Origin: Antedon mediterranea
Taxonomy: Eukaryota > Echinodermata > Crinoidea > Comatulida > Antedonidae
DNA: 64,000 bases
NCBI RefSeq assembly: GCF_964355755.1
Contig: NC_092676.1
Coordinates: forward strand, 12,260,288-12,324,287
Reading direction: 5' to 3'
Part shown: piece by piece, positions 34,223-46,434 of the stretch
Layout of the letters: each line of letters starts with the position of its first letter
How positions within the stretch are numbered: position 1 is the stretch's first letter
Position numbers and translations under genes: made by a program
Notes under the pieces: generated by a model
What the model was told of the DNA's origin: nothing
Databases searched by the model: none
What the model saw: only the letters and a program-made list of their open reading frames with translations

Positions 34223-37200
34223 GGAGACATTTTAGAGCATTTTGTGCATTTCGATAAAATGTGTTAACATAAAAAGACCAAAGTGTTTAGAATATCTTCA
34301 AATAACATTTGGAGACGTTTTAGACCATTTTTTGCATTTCGATGAAACTTGGTTACACAAAAACATCAAAGTGCTTAAAATCACATTTAAAACCGTTTCA
34401 GAGCATTTTGAGCATTTCGATAAAACTTTTCACACAAAAACAACAAAGTTTACAAAATAGCTTCAAATCGCATTTAGAGAGGTTTTAGACCATTTTGTGC
34501 ATTTCGATAAAACTTTTCACACAAAAACATCAAAGTGTACAAAATAACTTCAAATCGCATTTAGAGACGTTTTAGACCATTTTGTGCATTTTGGTAAAAC
34601 TTTTCACACAAAAACATCAAATTGCACAAAATAGCTTAATATCGTGTTTGAAAACGTTTTAAACCATTTTGAGCATGTCGATAAAACTTTTCACACAAAA
34701 ATATCAAAGTGCACAGAATAGCTTCAAATCGCATTTGGAGACGTTTTAGACCATTTTGTGCATTTTGATAAAACTTTTCACACAAAAACATCAAATTGCA
34801 CAAAATAGCTTAATATCGTGTTTGAAAACGTTTTAAACCATTTTGAGCATGTCGATAAAACTTTTCACTCAAAAATATCAAAGTGCACAGAATATCTTCA
34901 AATCGCATTTAGAGACGTTTTAGACCATTTTGTGCATTTCGAAAAAATTTGTTAACATAAAAAGACCAAAGTGTTTAGAATATCTCCAAATCGCATTTGG
35001 AGACGTTTTAGACCATTTTGTGTTTTTCGAAAAAACTTTTCACACAAAAACATCAAAGTGTACAAAATTGCTTCAAATCGCATTTGGAGACGTTTTAGAC
35101 CATTTTGCGATTTTCGAAAAACTTTTCACACAAAAACATCAAAGTGTAGAAAATTGCTTCAAATCGCATTTAGAGACGTTTTATACCATTTTGTGCATTT
35201 CGAAACAATTTGTTAACATAAAAAGAGCAAAGTGTTTAGAATATTTCCAAATCGCATTTGGAGACGTTTTAGACCATTTTGTGCATTTCGATGAAACTTG
35301 GTTACACAAAAACATCAAAGTGCTTAAAATCACATTTAAAACCGTTTTAGAGCGTTTTGAGCATTTCAATAAACTTTTCACACAAAAACATCAAAGTGCA
35401 CAAAATAGCATTTAGAGATGTTTTAGACCATTTTGTGCATTTCGATAAAACTTTTCACACAAAAACATCAAATTGCACAAAAAAGCTTAATACCGTGTTT
35501 GAAATCGTTTTAAACCAATTTGAGCATGTCGATAAAACTTTTCACACAAAAACATCAAAGTGCACAGAATATCTTCAAATCGCATTTAGAGACGTTTTAG
35601 ACCATTTTGTGCATTTCGAAAAAATTTGTTAACATAAAAAGACCAAAGTGTTTAGAATATCTCCAAATCGCATTTGGAGACGTTTTAGACCATTTTGTGC
35701 ATTTCGATGAAACTTGGTTACACAAAAACATCAAAGTGCTTAAAATCACATTTGAAACCGTTTTAGAGCATTTTGAGCATTTCGATAAAACTTTTCACAC
35801 AAAAACATCAAAGTGTAGAAAATTGCTTCAAATCGCATTTGGAGACGTTTTAGACTATTTTGTGCATTTCGAAAAAATTTGTTAACATAAAAAGACCAAA
35901 GTGTTTAGAATATCTCCAAATCGCATTTGGAGACGTTTTAAACCATTTTGTGCATTTCGATGGAACTTGGTTACAACAAAAACATCAAAGTGCTTAAAAT
36001 CACATTTAAAACCGTTTTAGAGCATTTTGAGCATTTCGATAAAACTTTTCACACAAAAACATCAAAGTGTACAAAATAACTTCAAATCGCATTTAGAGAC
36101 GTTTTAGACCATTTTGTGCATTTTGATAAAACTTTTCACACAAAAACATCAAATTGCACAAAATAGCTTAATATCGTGTTTGAAAACGTTTTAAACCATT
36201 TTGAGCATGTCGATAAAACTTTTCACATAAAAATATCAAAGTGCACAGAATAGCTTCAAATCGCATTTGGAGACGTTTTAGACCATTTTGTGCATTTCGA
36301 TGAAACTTGGTTACACAAAAACATCAAATTGCACAAAATAGCTTAATATCGTGTTTGAAAACGTTTTAAACCATTTTGAGCATGTCGATAAAACTTTTCA
36401 CTCAAAAATATCAAAGTGCACAGAATATCTTCAAATCGCATTTAGAGACGTTTTAGACCATTTTGTGCATTTCGAAAAAATTTGTTAACATAAAAAGACC
36501 AAAGTGTTTAGAATATCTCCAAATCGCATTTGGAGACGTTTTAGACCATTTTGTGCATTTCGAAAAAATTTGTTAACATAAAAAGACCAAAGTGTTTAGA
36601 ATATCTCCAAATCGCATTTGGAGACGTTTTAGACCATTTTGTGCATTTCGATGAAACTTGGTTACATAAAAACATCAAAGTGCTTAAAATCACATTTAAA
36701 ACCGTTTTAGAGCGTTTTGAGCATTTCAATAAACTTTTCACACAAAAACATCAAAGTGCACAAAATAGCTTCAAATCGCATTTAGAGATGTTTTAGACCA
36801 TTTTGTGCATTTCGAAAAAACTTTTCACACAAAAACATCAAATTGCACACAATAGCTTAATACCGTGTTTGAAATCGTTTTAAACCATTTTGAGCATGTC
36901 GATAAAACTTTTCACACAAAAACATCAAAGTGCACAGAATATCTTCAAATCGCATATAGAGACGTTTTAGACCATTTTGTGCATTTCGAAAAAATTTGTT
37001 AACATTAAAAGACCAATGTGTTTAGAATATCTCCAAATCGCATTTGGAGACGTTTTAGACCATTTTGTGCATTTCGATGAAACTTGGTTACACAAAAACA
37101 TCAAAGTGCTTAAAATCACATTTGAAACCGTTTTAGAGCATTTTGAGCATTTCGATAAAACTTTTCACACAAAAACATCAAAGTGTACAAAATAGCTTCA

Positions 37201-37965
37201 AATCACATTTGAAACCGTTTTAGACCATTTTGAGCATTTCGATAAAACTTTTCACACAAAAACATCAAAGTGTACAAAATGGCTTCAAATCGCATTTGGA
37301 GACGTTTTAGAGCATTTTGAGCATTTCGATAAAACTTTTCACACAAAAACATCAAAGTGTACAAAATAACTTCAAATCGCATTTAGAGACGTTTTAGACC
37401 ATTTTGTGCATTTTGATAAAACTTTTCACACAAAAACATCAAATTGCACAAAATAGCTTAATATCGTGTTTGAAAACGTTTAAAACCATTTTGAGCATGT
37501 CGATAAAACTTTTCACATAAAAATATCAAAGTGCACAGAATAGCTTCAAATCGGATTTGGAGACGTTTTAGACCATTTTGTGCATTTTGTTAAAACTTTT
37601 CACACAAAAACATCAAATTGCACAAAATAGCTTAATATCGTGTTTGAAAACGTTTTAAACCATTTTGAGCATGTCGATAAAACTTTTCACTCAAAAATAT
37701 CAAAGTGCACAGAATATCTTCAAATCGCATTTAGAGACGTTTTAGACCATTTTGTGCATTTCGAAAAAATTTGTTAACATAAAAAGACCAAAGTGTTTAG
37801 AATATCTCCAAATCGCATTTGGAGACGTTTTAAACCATTTTGTGCATTTCGATGGAACTTGGTTACACAAAAACATCAAAGTGCTTAAAATCACATTTAA
37901 AACCGTTTTAGAGCATTTTGAGCATTTCGATAAAACTTTTCACACAAAAACATCAAAGTGTACAA

Positions 37966-39335
37966 AATAGCTTCAAATCGCATTTAGAGAGGTTTTAGAC
38001 CATTTTGTGCATTTCGATAAAACTTTACACACAAAAACATCAAAGTGTACAAAATAGCTTCAAATCGCATTTAGAGACGTTTTAGACCATTTTGTGCATT
38101 TCGATAAAACTTTTCACACAAAAACATCAAATTGCACAAAATAGCTTAATATCGTGTTTAAAACCGTTTTTACCATTTTGAGCATTTCGATAAACTTTTC
38201 ACACAAAAACATCAAAGTGCACAAAATAGCTTCAAATCGCATTTAGAGATGTTTTAGAACATTTTGTGCATTTCGATAAAATTTTTCACACAAAAACATC
38301 AAATTGCACAAAAAAGCTTAATACCGTGTTTGAAATCGTTTTAAACCAATTTGAGCATGTCGATAAAACTTTTCACACAAAAACATCAAAGTGCACAGAA
38401 TATCTTCAAATCGCATTTAGAGACGTTTTAGACCATTTTGGGCATTTCGATGAAACTTGGTTACACAAATACATAAAAGTGCTTAAAATCACATTTAAAA
38501 CCGTTTTAGAGCATTTTGAGCATTTCGATAAAACTTTTCACACAAAAACATCAAAGTGTACAAAATAGCTTCAAATCGCATTTAGAGAGGTTTTAGACCA
38601 TTTTGTGCATTTCGATAAAACTTTTCACACAAAAACATCAAAGTGTACAAAATAGCTTCAAATCGCATTTAGAGAGGTTTTAGACCATTTTGTGCATTTC
38701 GATAAAACTTTACACACAAAAACATCAAAGTGTACAAAATAGCTTCAAATCGCATTTAGAGACGTTTTAGACCATTTTGTGCATTTCGATAAAACTTTTC
38801 ACACAAAAACATCAAATTGCACAAAATAGCTTAATATCGTGTTTAAAACCGTTTTTACCATTTTGAGCATTTCGATAAACTTTTCACACAAAAACATCAA
38901 AGTGCACAAAATAGCTTCAAATCGCATTTAGAGATGTTTTAGAACATTTTGTGCATTTCGATAAAAATTTTCACACAAAAACATCAAATTGCACAAAAAA
39001 GCTTAATACCGTGTTTGAAATCGTTTTAAACCAATTTGAGCATGTCGATAAAACTTTTCACACAAAAACATCAAAGTGCACAGAATATCTTCAAATCGCA
39101 TTTAGAGACGTTTTAGACCATTTTGGGCATTTCGATGAAACTTGGTTACACAAATACATAAAAGTGCTTAAAATCACATTTAAAACCGTTTTAGAGCATT
39201 TTGAGCATTTCGATAAAACTTTTCACACAAAAACATCAAAGTGTACAAAATAGCTTCAAATCGCATTTAGAGAGGTTTTAGACCATTTTGTGCATTTCGA
39301 TAAAACTTTTCACACAAAAACATCAAAGTGTACAA
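37966..39335 (+). repeat. Two tandem 685-bp units
   Basis: CTTTACACACAAAAACATC at 38023 and 38708, and the shortened CCGTTTTTACCATTTTG at 38164 and 38849, recur at 685 bp. The same pair occurs in the second 12.2-kb copy at about 50178-51547. Confidence 0.82.
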
Positions 39336-42300
39336 AATAACTTCAAATCGTATTTAGAGACGTTTTAGACCATTTTGTGCATTTTGATAAAACTTTTCAC
39401 ACAAAAACATCAAATTGCACAAAATAGCTTAATATCGTGTTTGAAAACGTTTTAAACCATTTTGAGCATGTCGATAAAACTTTTCACACAAAAACATCAA
39501 ATTGCACAAAATAGCTTAATATCGTGTTTGAAAACGTTTTAAACCATTTTGAGAATGTCGATAAAACTTTTCACACAAAAATATCAAAGTGCACAGAATA
39601 TCTTCAAATCGCATTTAGAGACGTTTTAGACCATTTTGTGCATTTCGAAAAAATTTGTTAACATAAAAAGACCAAAGTGTTTAGAATATCTCCAAATCGC
39701 ATTTGGAGACGTTTTAGACCATTTTGTGTTTTTCGAAAAAACTTTTCACACAAAAACATCAAAGTGTACAAAATTGCTTCAAATCGCATTTGGAGACGTT
39801 TTAGACCATTTTGTGATTTTCGAAAAACTTTTCACACAAAAACATCAAAGTGTAGAAAATTGCTTCAAATCGCATTTAGAGACGTTTTAGACCATTTTGT
39901 GCATTTCGAAAAAAATTTATTAACATAAAAAGACCAAAGTGTTTAGAATATTTCCAAATCGCATTTGGAGACGTTTTAGACCATTTTGTGCATTTCGATG
40001 AAACTTGGTTACACAAAAACATCAAAGTGCTTAAAATCACATTTAAAACCGTTTTAGAGCGTTTTGAGCATTTCGATAAACTTTTCACACAAAAACATCA
40101 AAGTGCACAAAATAGCATTTAGAGATGTTTTAGACCATTTTGTGCATTTCGATAAAACTTTTCACACAAAAACATCAAATTGCACAAAAAAGCTTAATAC
40201 CGTGTTTGAAATCGTTTTAAACCAATTTGAGCATGTCGATAAAACTTTTCACACAAAAACATCAAAGTGCACAGAATATCTTCAAATCGCATTTAGAGAC
40301 GTTTTAGACCATTTTGTGCATTTCGAAAAAATTTGTTAACATAAAAAGACCAAAGTGTTTAGAATATCTCCAAATCGCATTTGGAGACGTTTTAGACCAT
40401 TTTGTGCATTTCGATGAAACTTGGTTACACAAAAACATCAAAGTGCTTAAAATCACATTTGAAACCGTTTTAGAGAATTTTGAGCATTTCGATAAAACTT
40501 TTCACACAAAAACATCAAAGTGTACAAAATAGCTTCAAATCACATTTGAAACCGTTTTAGACCATTTTGAGCATTTCGATAAAACTTTTCACACAAAAAC
40601 ATCAAAGTGTACAAAATAGCTTCAAATCGCATTTGGAGACGTTTTAGACCATTTTGTGCATTTCGATGAAACTTGGTTACACAAAAACATCAAAGTGCTT
40701 AAAATCACATTTGAAATCGTTTTAGACCATTTTGAGCATTTCGATAAACTTTTCACACAAAAACATCAAAGTGCACAAAATAGCTTCAAATCGCATTTAG
40801 AGATGTTTTAGAACATTTTGTGCATTTCGATAAAAATTTTCACACAAAAACATCAAATTGCACAAAAAAGCTTAATACCGTGTTTGAAATCGTTTTAAAC
40901 CAATTTGAGCATGTCGATAAAACTTTTCACACAAAAACATCAAAGTGCACAGAATATCTTCAAATCGCATTTAGAGACGTTTTAGACCATTTTGGGCATT
41001 TCGATGAAACTTGGTTACACAAATACATAAAAGTGCTTAAAATCACATTTAAAACCGTTTTAGAGCATTTTGAGCATTTCGATAAAACTTTTCACACAAA
41101 AACATCAAAGTGTACAAAATAGCTTCAAATCGCATTTAGAGAGGTTTTAGACCATTTTGTGCATTTCGATAAAACTTTTCACACAAAAACATCAAAGTGT
41201 ACAAAATAACTTCAAATCGTATTTAGAGACGTTTTAGACCATTTTGTGCATTTTGATAAAACTTTTCACACAAAAACATCAAATTGCACAAAATAGCTTA
41301 ATATCGTGTTTGAAAACGTTTTAAACCATTTTGAGCATGTCGATAAAACTTTTCACACAAAAACATCAAATTGCACAAAATAGCTTAATATCGTGTTTGA
41401 AAACGTTTTAAACCATTTTGAGCATGTCGATAAAACTTTTCACACAAAAATATCAAAGTGCACAGAATATCTTCAAATCGCATTTAGAGACGTTTAAGAA
41501 CCATTTTGTGCATTTCGAAAAAATTTGTTAACATAAAAAGACCAAAGTGTTTAGAATATCTCCAAATCGCATTTGGAGACGTTTTAGACCATTTTGTGTT
41601 TTTCGAAAAAACTTTTCACACAAAAACATCAAAGTGTACAAAATTGCTTCAAATCGCATTTGGAGACGTTTTAGACCATTTTGTGATTTTCGAAAAACTT
41701 TTCACACAAAAACATCAAAGTGTAGAAAATTGCTTCAAATCGCATTTAGAGACGTTTTAGACCATTTTGTGCATTTCGAAAAAATTTGTTAACATAAAAA
41801 GACCAAAGTGTTTAGAATATTTCCAAATCGCATTTGGAGACGTTTTAGACCATTTTGTGCATTTCGATGAAACTTGGTTACACAAAAACATCAAAGTGCT
41901 TAAAATCACATTTAAAACCGTTTTAGAGCGTTTAGAGCATTTCGATAAACTTTTCACACAAAAACATCAAAGTGCACAAAATAGCATTTAGAGATGTTTT
42001 AGACCATTTTGTGCATTTCGATAAAACTTTTCACACAAAAACATCAAATTGCACAAAAAAGCTTAATACCGTGTTTGAAATCGTTTTAAACCAATTTGAG
42101 CATGTCGATAAAACTTTTCACACAAAAACATCAAAGTGCACAGAATATCTTCAAATCGCATTTAGAGACGTTTTAGACCATTTTGTGCATTTCGAAAAAA
42201 TTTGTTAACATAAAAAGACCAAAGTGTTTAGAATATCTCCAAATCGCATTTGGAGACGTTTTAGACCATTTTGTGCATTTCGATGAAACTTGGTTACACA

Positions 42301-42602
42301 AAAACATCAAAGTGCTTAAAATCACATTTGAAACCGTTTTAGAGAATTTTGAGCATTTCGATAAAACTTTTCACACAAAAACATCAAAGTGTACAAAATA
42401 GCTTCAAATCACATTGGAAACCGTTTTAGACCATTTTGAGCATTTCGATAAAACTTTTCACACAAAAACATCAAAGTGTACAAAATAGCTTCAAATCGCA
42501 TTTGGAGACGTTTTAGACCATTTTGTGCATTTCGATGAAACTTGGTTACACAAAAACATCAAAGTGCTTAAAATCACATTTGAAATCGTTTTAGACCATT
42601 TT
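38865..42602 (+). repeat. Two tandem 1,869-bp units
   Basis: All landmarks from 38865 to 40733 recur 1,869-1,870 bp later, including the shortened monomer with AAATAGCATTTAGAGATG and the doubled D-type monomers. The units overlap the end of the 685-bp pair. The same arrangement is present at about 51077-54814. Confidence 0.85.
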
Positions 42603-45202
42603 GAGCATTTCGATAAAACTTTTCACACAAAAAAATCAAAGTGCACAAAATAGCTTCAAATCGCATTTGGAGACGTTTTAGACTATTTTGTGCATTTCGA
42701 AAAAATTTGTTAACATAAAAAGACCAAAGTGTTTAGAATATCTCCAAATCGCATTTGGAGACGTTTTAAACCATTTTGTGCATTTCGATGGAACTTGGTT
42801 ACACAAAAACATCAAAGTGCTTAAAATCACATTTGAAACCGTTTTAGAGCATTTTTAGCATTTCGATAATACTTTTCACACAAAAACATCAAAGTGTACA
42901 AAATAACTTCAAATCGCATTTAGAGACGTTTTAGACCATTTTGTGCATTTTGGTAAAACTTTTCACACAAAAACATCAAAGTGTACAAAATAGCTTCAAA
43001 TCGCATTTAGAGACGTTTTAGACCATTTTGTGCATTTTGATAAAACTTTTCACACAAAAACATCAAATTGCACAAAATAGCTTAATACCGTGTTTGAAAT
43101 CGTTTTAAACCATTTTGAGCATGTCGATAAAACTTTTCACAAAAAAACATCAAAGTGCACAGAATAGCTTCAAATCGCATTTGGAGACGTTTTAAACCAT
43201 TTTGTGCATTTCGATAAAACTTTTCACATAAAAACATCAAAGTGTACAAAATAGCTTCAAATCGCATTTAGAGACGTTTTAGACCATTTTGGGCATTTCG
43301 ATGAAACTTGGTTACACAAATACATAAAAGTGCTTAAAATCACATTGCAAACCGTTTTAGAGCATTTTGAGCATTTCTATAAAACTTTTCACACAAAAAC
43401 ATCAAAGTGCACAAAATAGCTTCAAATCGCATTTAGAGATGTTTTAGACCATTTTGTGCAATTCGATAAAACTTTTCATACAAAAACATCAAATTGCACA
43501 AAATAGCTTAATATCGTGTTTGAAAACGTTTTAGACCATTTTGAGCATGTCGATAAAACTTTTCACACAAAAACATAAAAGTGAACAGAATAGCTTCAAA
43601 TTGCATTTGGAGACGTTTTAGAGCATTGTGTGCATTTCGATAAAATGTGTTAACATAAAAAGACCAAAGTGTTTAGAATATCTTCAAATCACATTTGGAG
43701 ACGTTTTAGACCATTTTTTGCATTTCGATGAAACTTGGTTACACAAAAACATCAAAGTGCTTAAAATCACATTTAAAACCGTTTTAGAGCATTTTGAGCA
43801 TTTCGATAAAACTTTTCACACAAAAACATCAAAGTGTACAAAATAGCTTCAAATCACATTTGAAACCGTTTTAGACCATTTTGAGCATTTCGATAAAACT
43901 TTTCACACAAAAACATCAAAGTGTACAAAATAGCTTCAAATCGCATTTGGAGACGTTTTAGACCATTTTGTGCATTTCGATGAAACTTGGTTACACAAAA
44001 ACATCAAAGTGCTTAAAATCACATTTGAAACCGTTTTAGAGCATTTTTAGCATTTCGATAAATACTTTTCACACAAAAACATCAAGGTGTACAAAATAGC
44101 TTCAAATCGCATTTGGAGACGTTTTAGACCATTTTGTGCATTTCGATGAAACTTGGTTACAAAAAAACATCAAAGTGCTTAAAATCACATTTGAAACCGT
44201 TTTAGACCATTTTGAGCATTTCGATAAAACTTTTCACACAAAAACATCAAATTGCACAAAATAGCTTAATATCGTGTTTGAAAACGTTTTAGACCATTTT
44301 GAGCATGTCGATAAAACTTTTCACACAAAAACATAAAAGTGAACAGAATAGCTTCAAATTGCATTTGGAGACCTTTTAGAGCATTTTGTGCATTTCGATA
44401 AAATGTGTTAATATAAAAAGACCAAAGTGTTTAGAATATCTTCAAATCACATTTGGAGAGGTTTTAGACCATTTTTTGCATTTCGATGAAACTTGGTTAC
44501 ACAAAAACATCAAAGTGCTTAAAATCACATTTAAAACCGTTTTAGAGCATTTTGAGCATTTCGATAAAACTTTTCACACAAAAACATCAAAGTGTACAAA
44601 ATAGCTTCAAATCGAATTTAGAGAGGTTTTAGACAATTTTGTGCATTTCGATAAAACTTTTCACACAAAAACATCAAAGTGTACAAAATAACTTCAAATC
44701 CCATTTAGAGACGTTTTAGACCATTTTGTGCATTTTGATAAAACTTTTCACACAAAAACATCAAATTGCACAAAATAGCTTAATACCGTGTTTGAAATCG
44801 TTTTAAACCATTTTGAGCATGTCGATAAAACTTTTCACAAAAAAACATCAAAGTGCACAGAGTAGCTTCAAATCGCATTTGGAGACGTTTTAAACCATTT
44901 TGTGCATTTCGATAAAACTTTTCACATAAAAACATGAAAGTGTACAAAATAGCTTCAAATCGCATTTAGAGACGTTTTAGACCATTTTGGGCATTTCGAT
45001 GAAACTTAGTTACACAAATACATAAAAGTCCTTAAAATCACATTTCAAACCGTTTTAGAGCATTTTGAGCATTTCGATAAAACTTTTCACACAAAAACAT
45101 CAAAGTGCACAAAATAGCTTCAAATCGCATTTAGAGATGTTTTAGACCATTTTGTGCAATTCGATAAAACTTTTCACACAAAAACATCAAATTGCACAAA
45201 AT

Positions 45203-45400
45203 AAATGCAATTTGAAGCTATTCTGTTCACTTTTATGTTTTTGTGTGAAAAGTTTTATCGACATGCTCAAAATGGTCTAAAACGTTTTCAAACACGATAT
45301 TAATATCGTGTTTGAAAACGTTTTAGACCATTTTGAGCATGTCGATAAAACTTTTCACACAAAAACATAAAAGTGAACAGAATAGCTTCAAATTGCATTT
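45203..45400. repeat. Perfect 198-bp palindrome 3
   Basis: Copy of palindrome 1 in the second 12.2-kb unit, offset 12,212 bp, with its centre between 45301 and 45302. Confidence 0.95.
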
Positions 45401-46236
45401 GGAGACCTTTTAGAGCATTTTGTGCATTTCGATAAAATGTGTTAATATAAAAAGACCAAAGTGTTTAGAATATCTTCAAATCACATTTGGAGACGTTTTA
45501 GACCATTTTTTGCATTTCGATGAAACTTGGTTACACAAAAACATCAAAGTGCTTAAAATCACATTTAAAACCGTTTTAGAGCATTTTGAGCATTTCGATA
45601 AAACTTTTCACACAAAAACATCAAAGTGTACAAAATAGCTTCAAATCGAATTTAGAGAGGTTTTAGACAATTTTGTGCATTTCGATAAAACTTTTCACAC
45701 AAAAACATCAAAGTGTACAAAATAACTTCAAATCGCATTTAGAGACGTTTTAGACCATTTTGTGCTTTTTAATAAAACTTTTCACACAAAAACATCAAAT
45801 TGCACAAAATAGCTTAATACCGTGTTTGAAATCGTTTTAAACCATTTTGAGCATGTCGATAAAACTTTTCACAAAAAAACATCAAAGTGCACAGAATAGC
45901 TTCAAATCGCATTTGGAGACGTTTTAAACCATTTTGTGCATTTCGATAAAACTTTTCACATAAAAACATGAAAGTGTACAAAATAGCTTCAAATCGCATT
46001 TAGAGACGTTTTAGACCATTTTGGGCATTTCGATGAAACTTAGTTACACAAATACATAAAAGTCCTTAAAATCACATTTCAAACCGTTTTAGAGCATTTT
46101 GAGCATTTCGATAAAACTTTTCACACAAAAACATCAAAGTGCACAAAATAGCTTCAAATCGCATTTAGAGATGTTTTAGACCATTTTGTGCAATTCGATA
46201 AAACTTTTCACACAAAAACATCAAATTGCACAAAAT

Positions 46237-46434
46237 AAATGCAATTTGAAGCTATTCTGTTCACTTTTATGTTTTTGTGTGAAAAGTTTTATCGACATGC
46301 TCAAAATGGTCTAAAACGTTTTCAAACACGATATTAATATCGTGTTTGAAAACGTTTTAGACCATTTTGAGCATGTCGATAAAACTTTTCACACAAAAAC
46401 ATAAAAGTGAACAGAATAGCTTCAAATTGCATTT
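46237..46434. repeat. Perfect 198-bp palindrome 4
   Basis: Copy of palindrome 2 in the second 12.2-kb unit, with its centre between 46335 and 46336. Confidence 0.95.

Larger units (their letters stand above)
32174..34241 (+). repeat. Two tandem 1,034-bp units, each with a palindrome
   Basis: GTGCATTTCGATAAAATGTG at 32174, 33208 and 34242, and all monomers between, recur at 1,034 bp. The unit carries CACATGAAAG-type, AAAAAAACATC and CTTAGTTACAC monomers and one 198-bp palindrome. The same pair is present at 44386-46453 in the second 12.2-kb copy. Confidence 0.88.
30743..42954 (+). repeat. 12.21-kb tandem duplication, copy 1
   Basis: All landmarks recur 12,212 bp downstream (12,211 after a one-base difference near 39910), including both palindromes, all rare variants and the nested tandem units. 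I noticed only about ten differences between copies, for example GTTTAAGACC versus GTTTTAGACC at 33961/46173 and GAGACATTTT versus GAGACGTTTT at 34228/46440. Confidence 0.92.
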
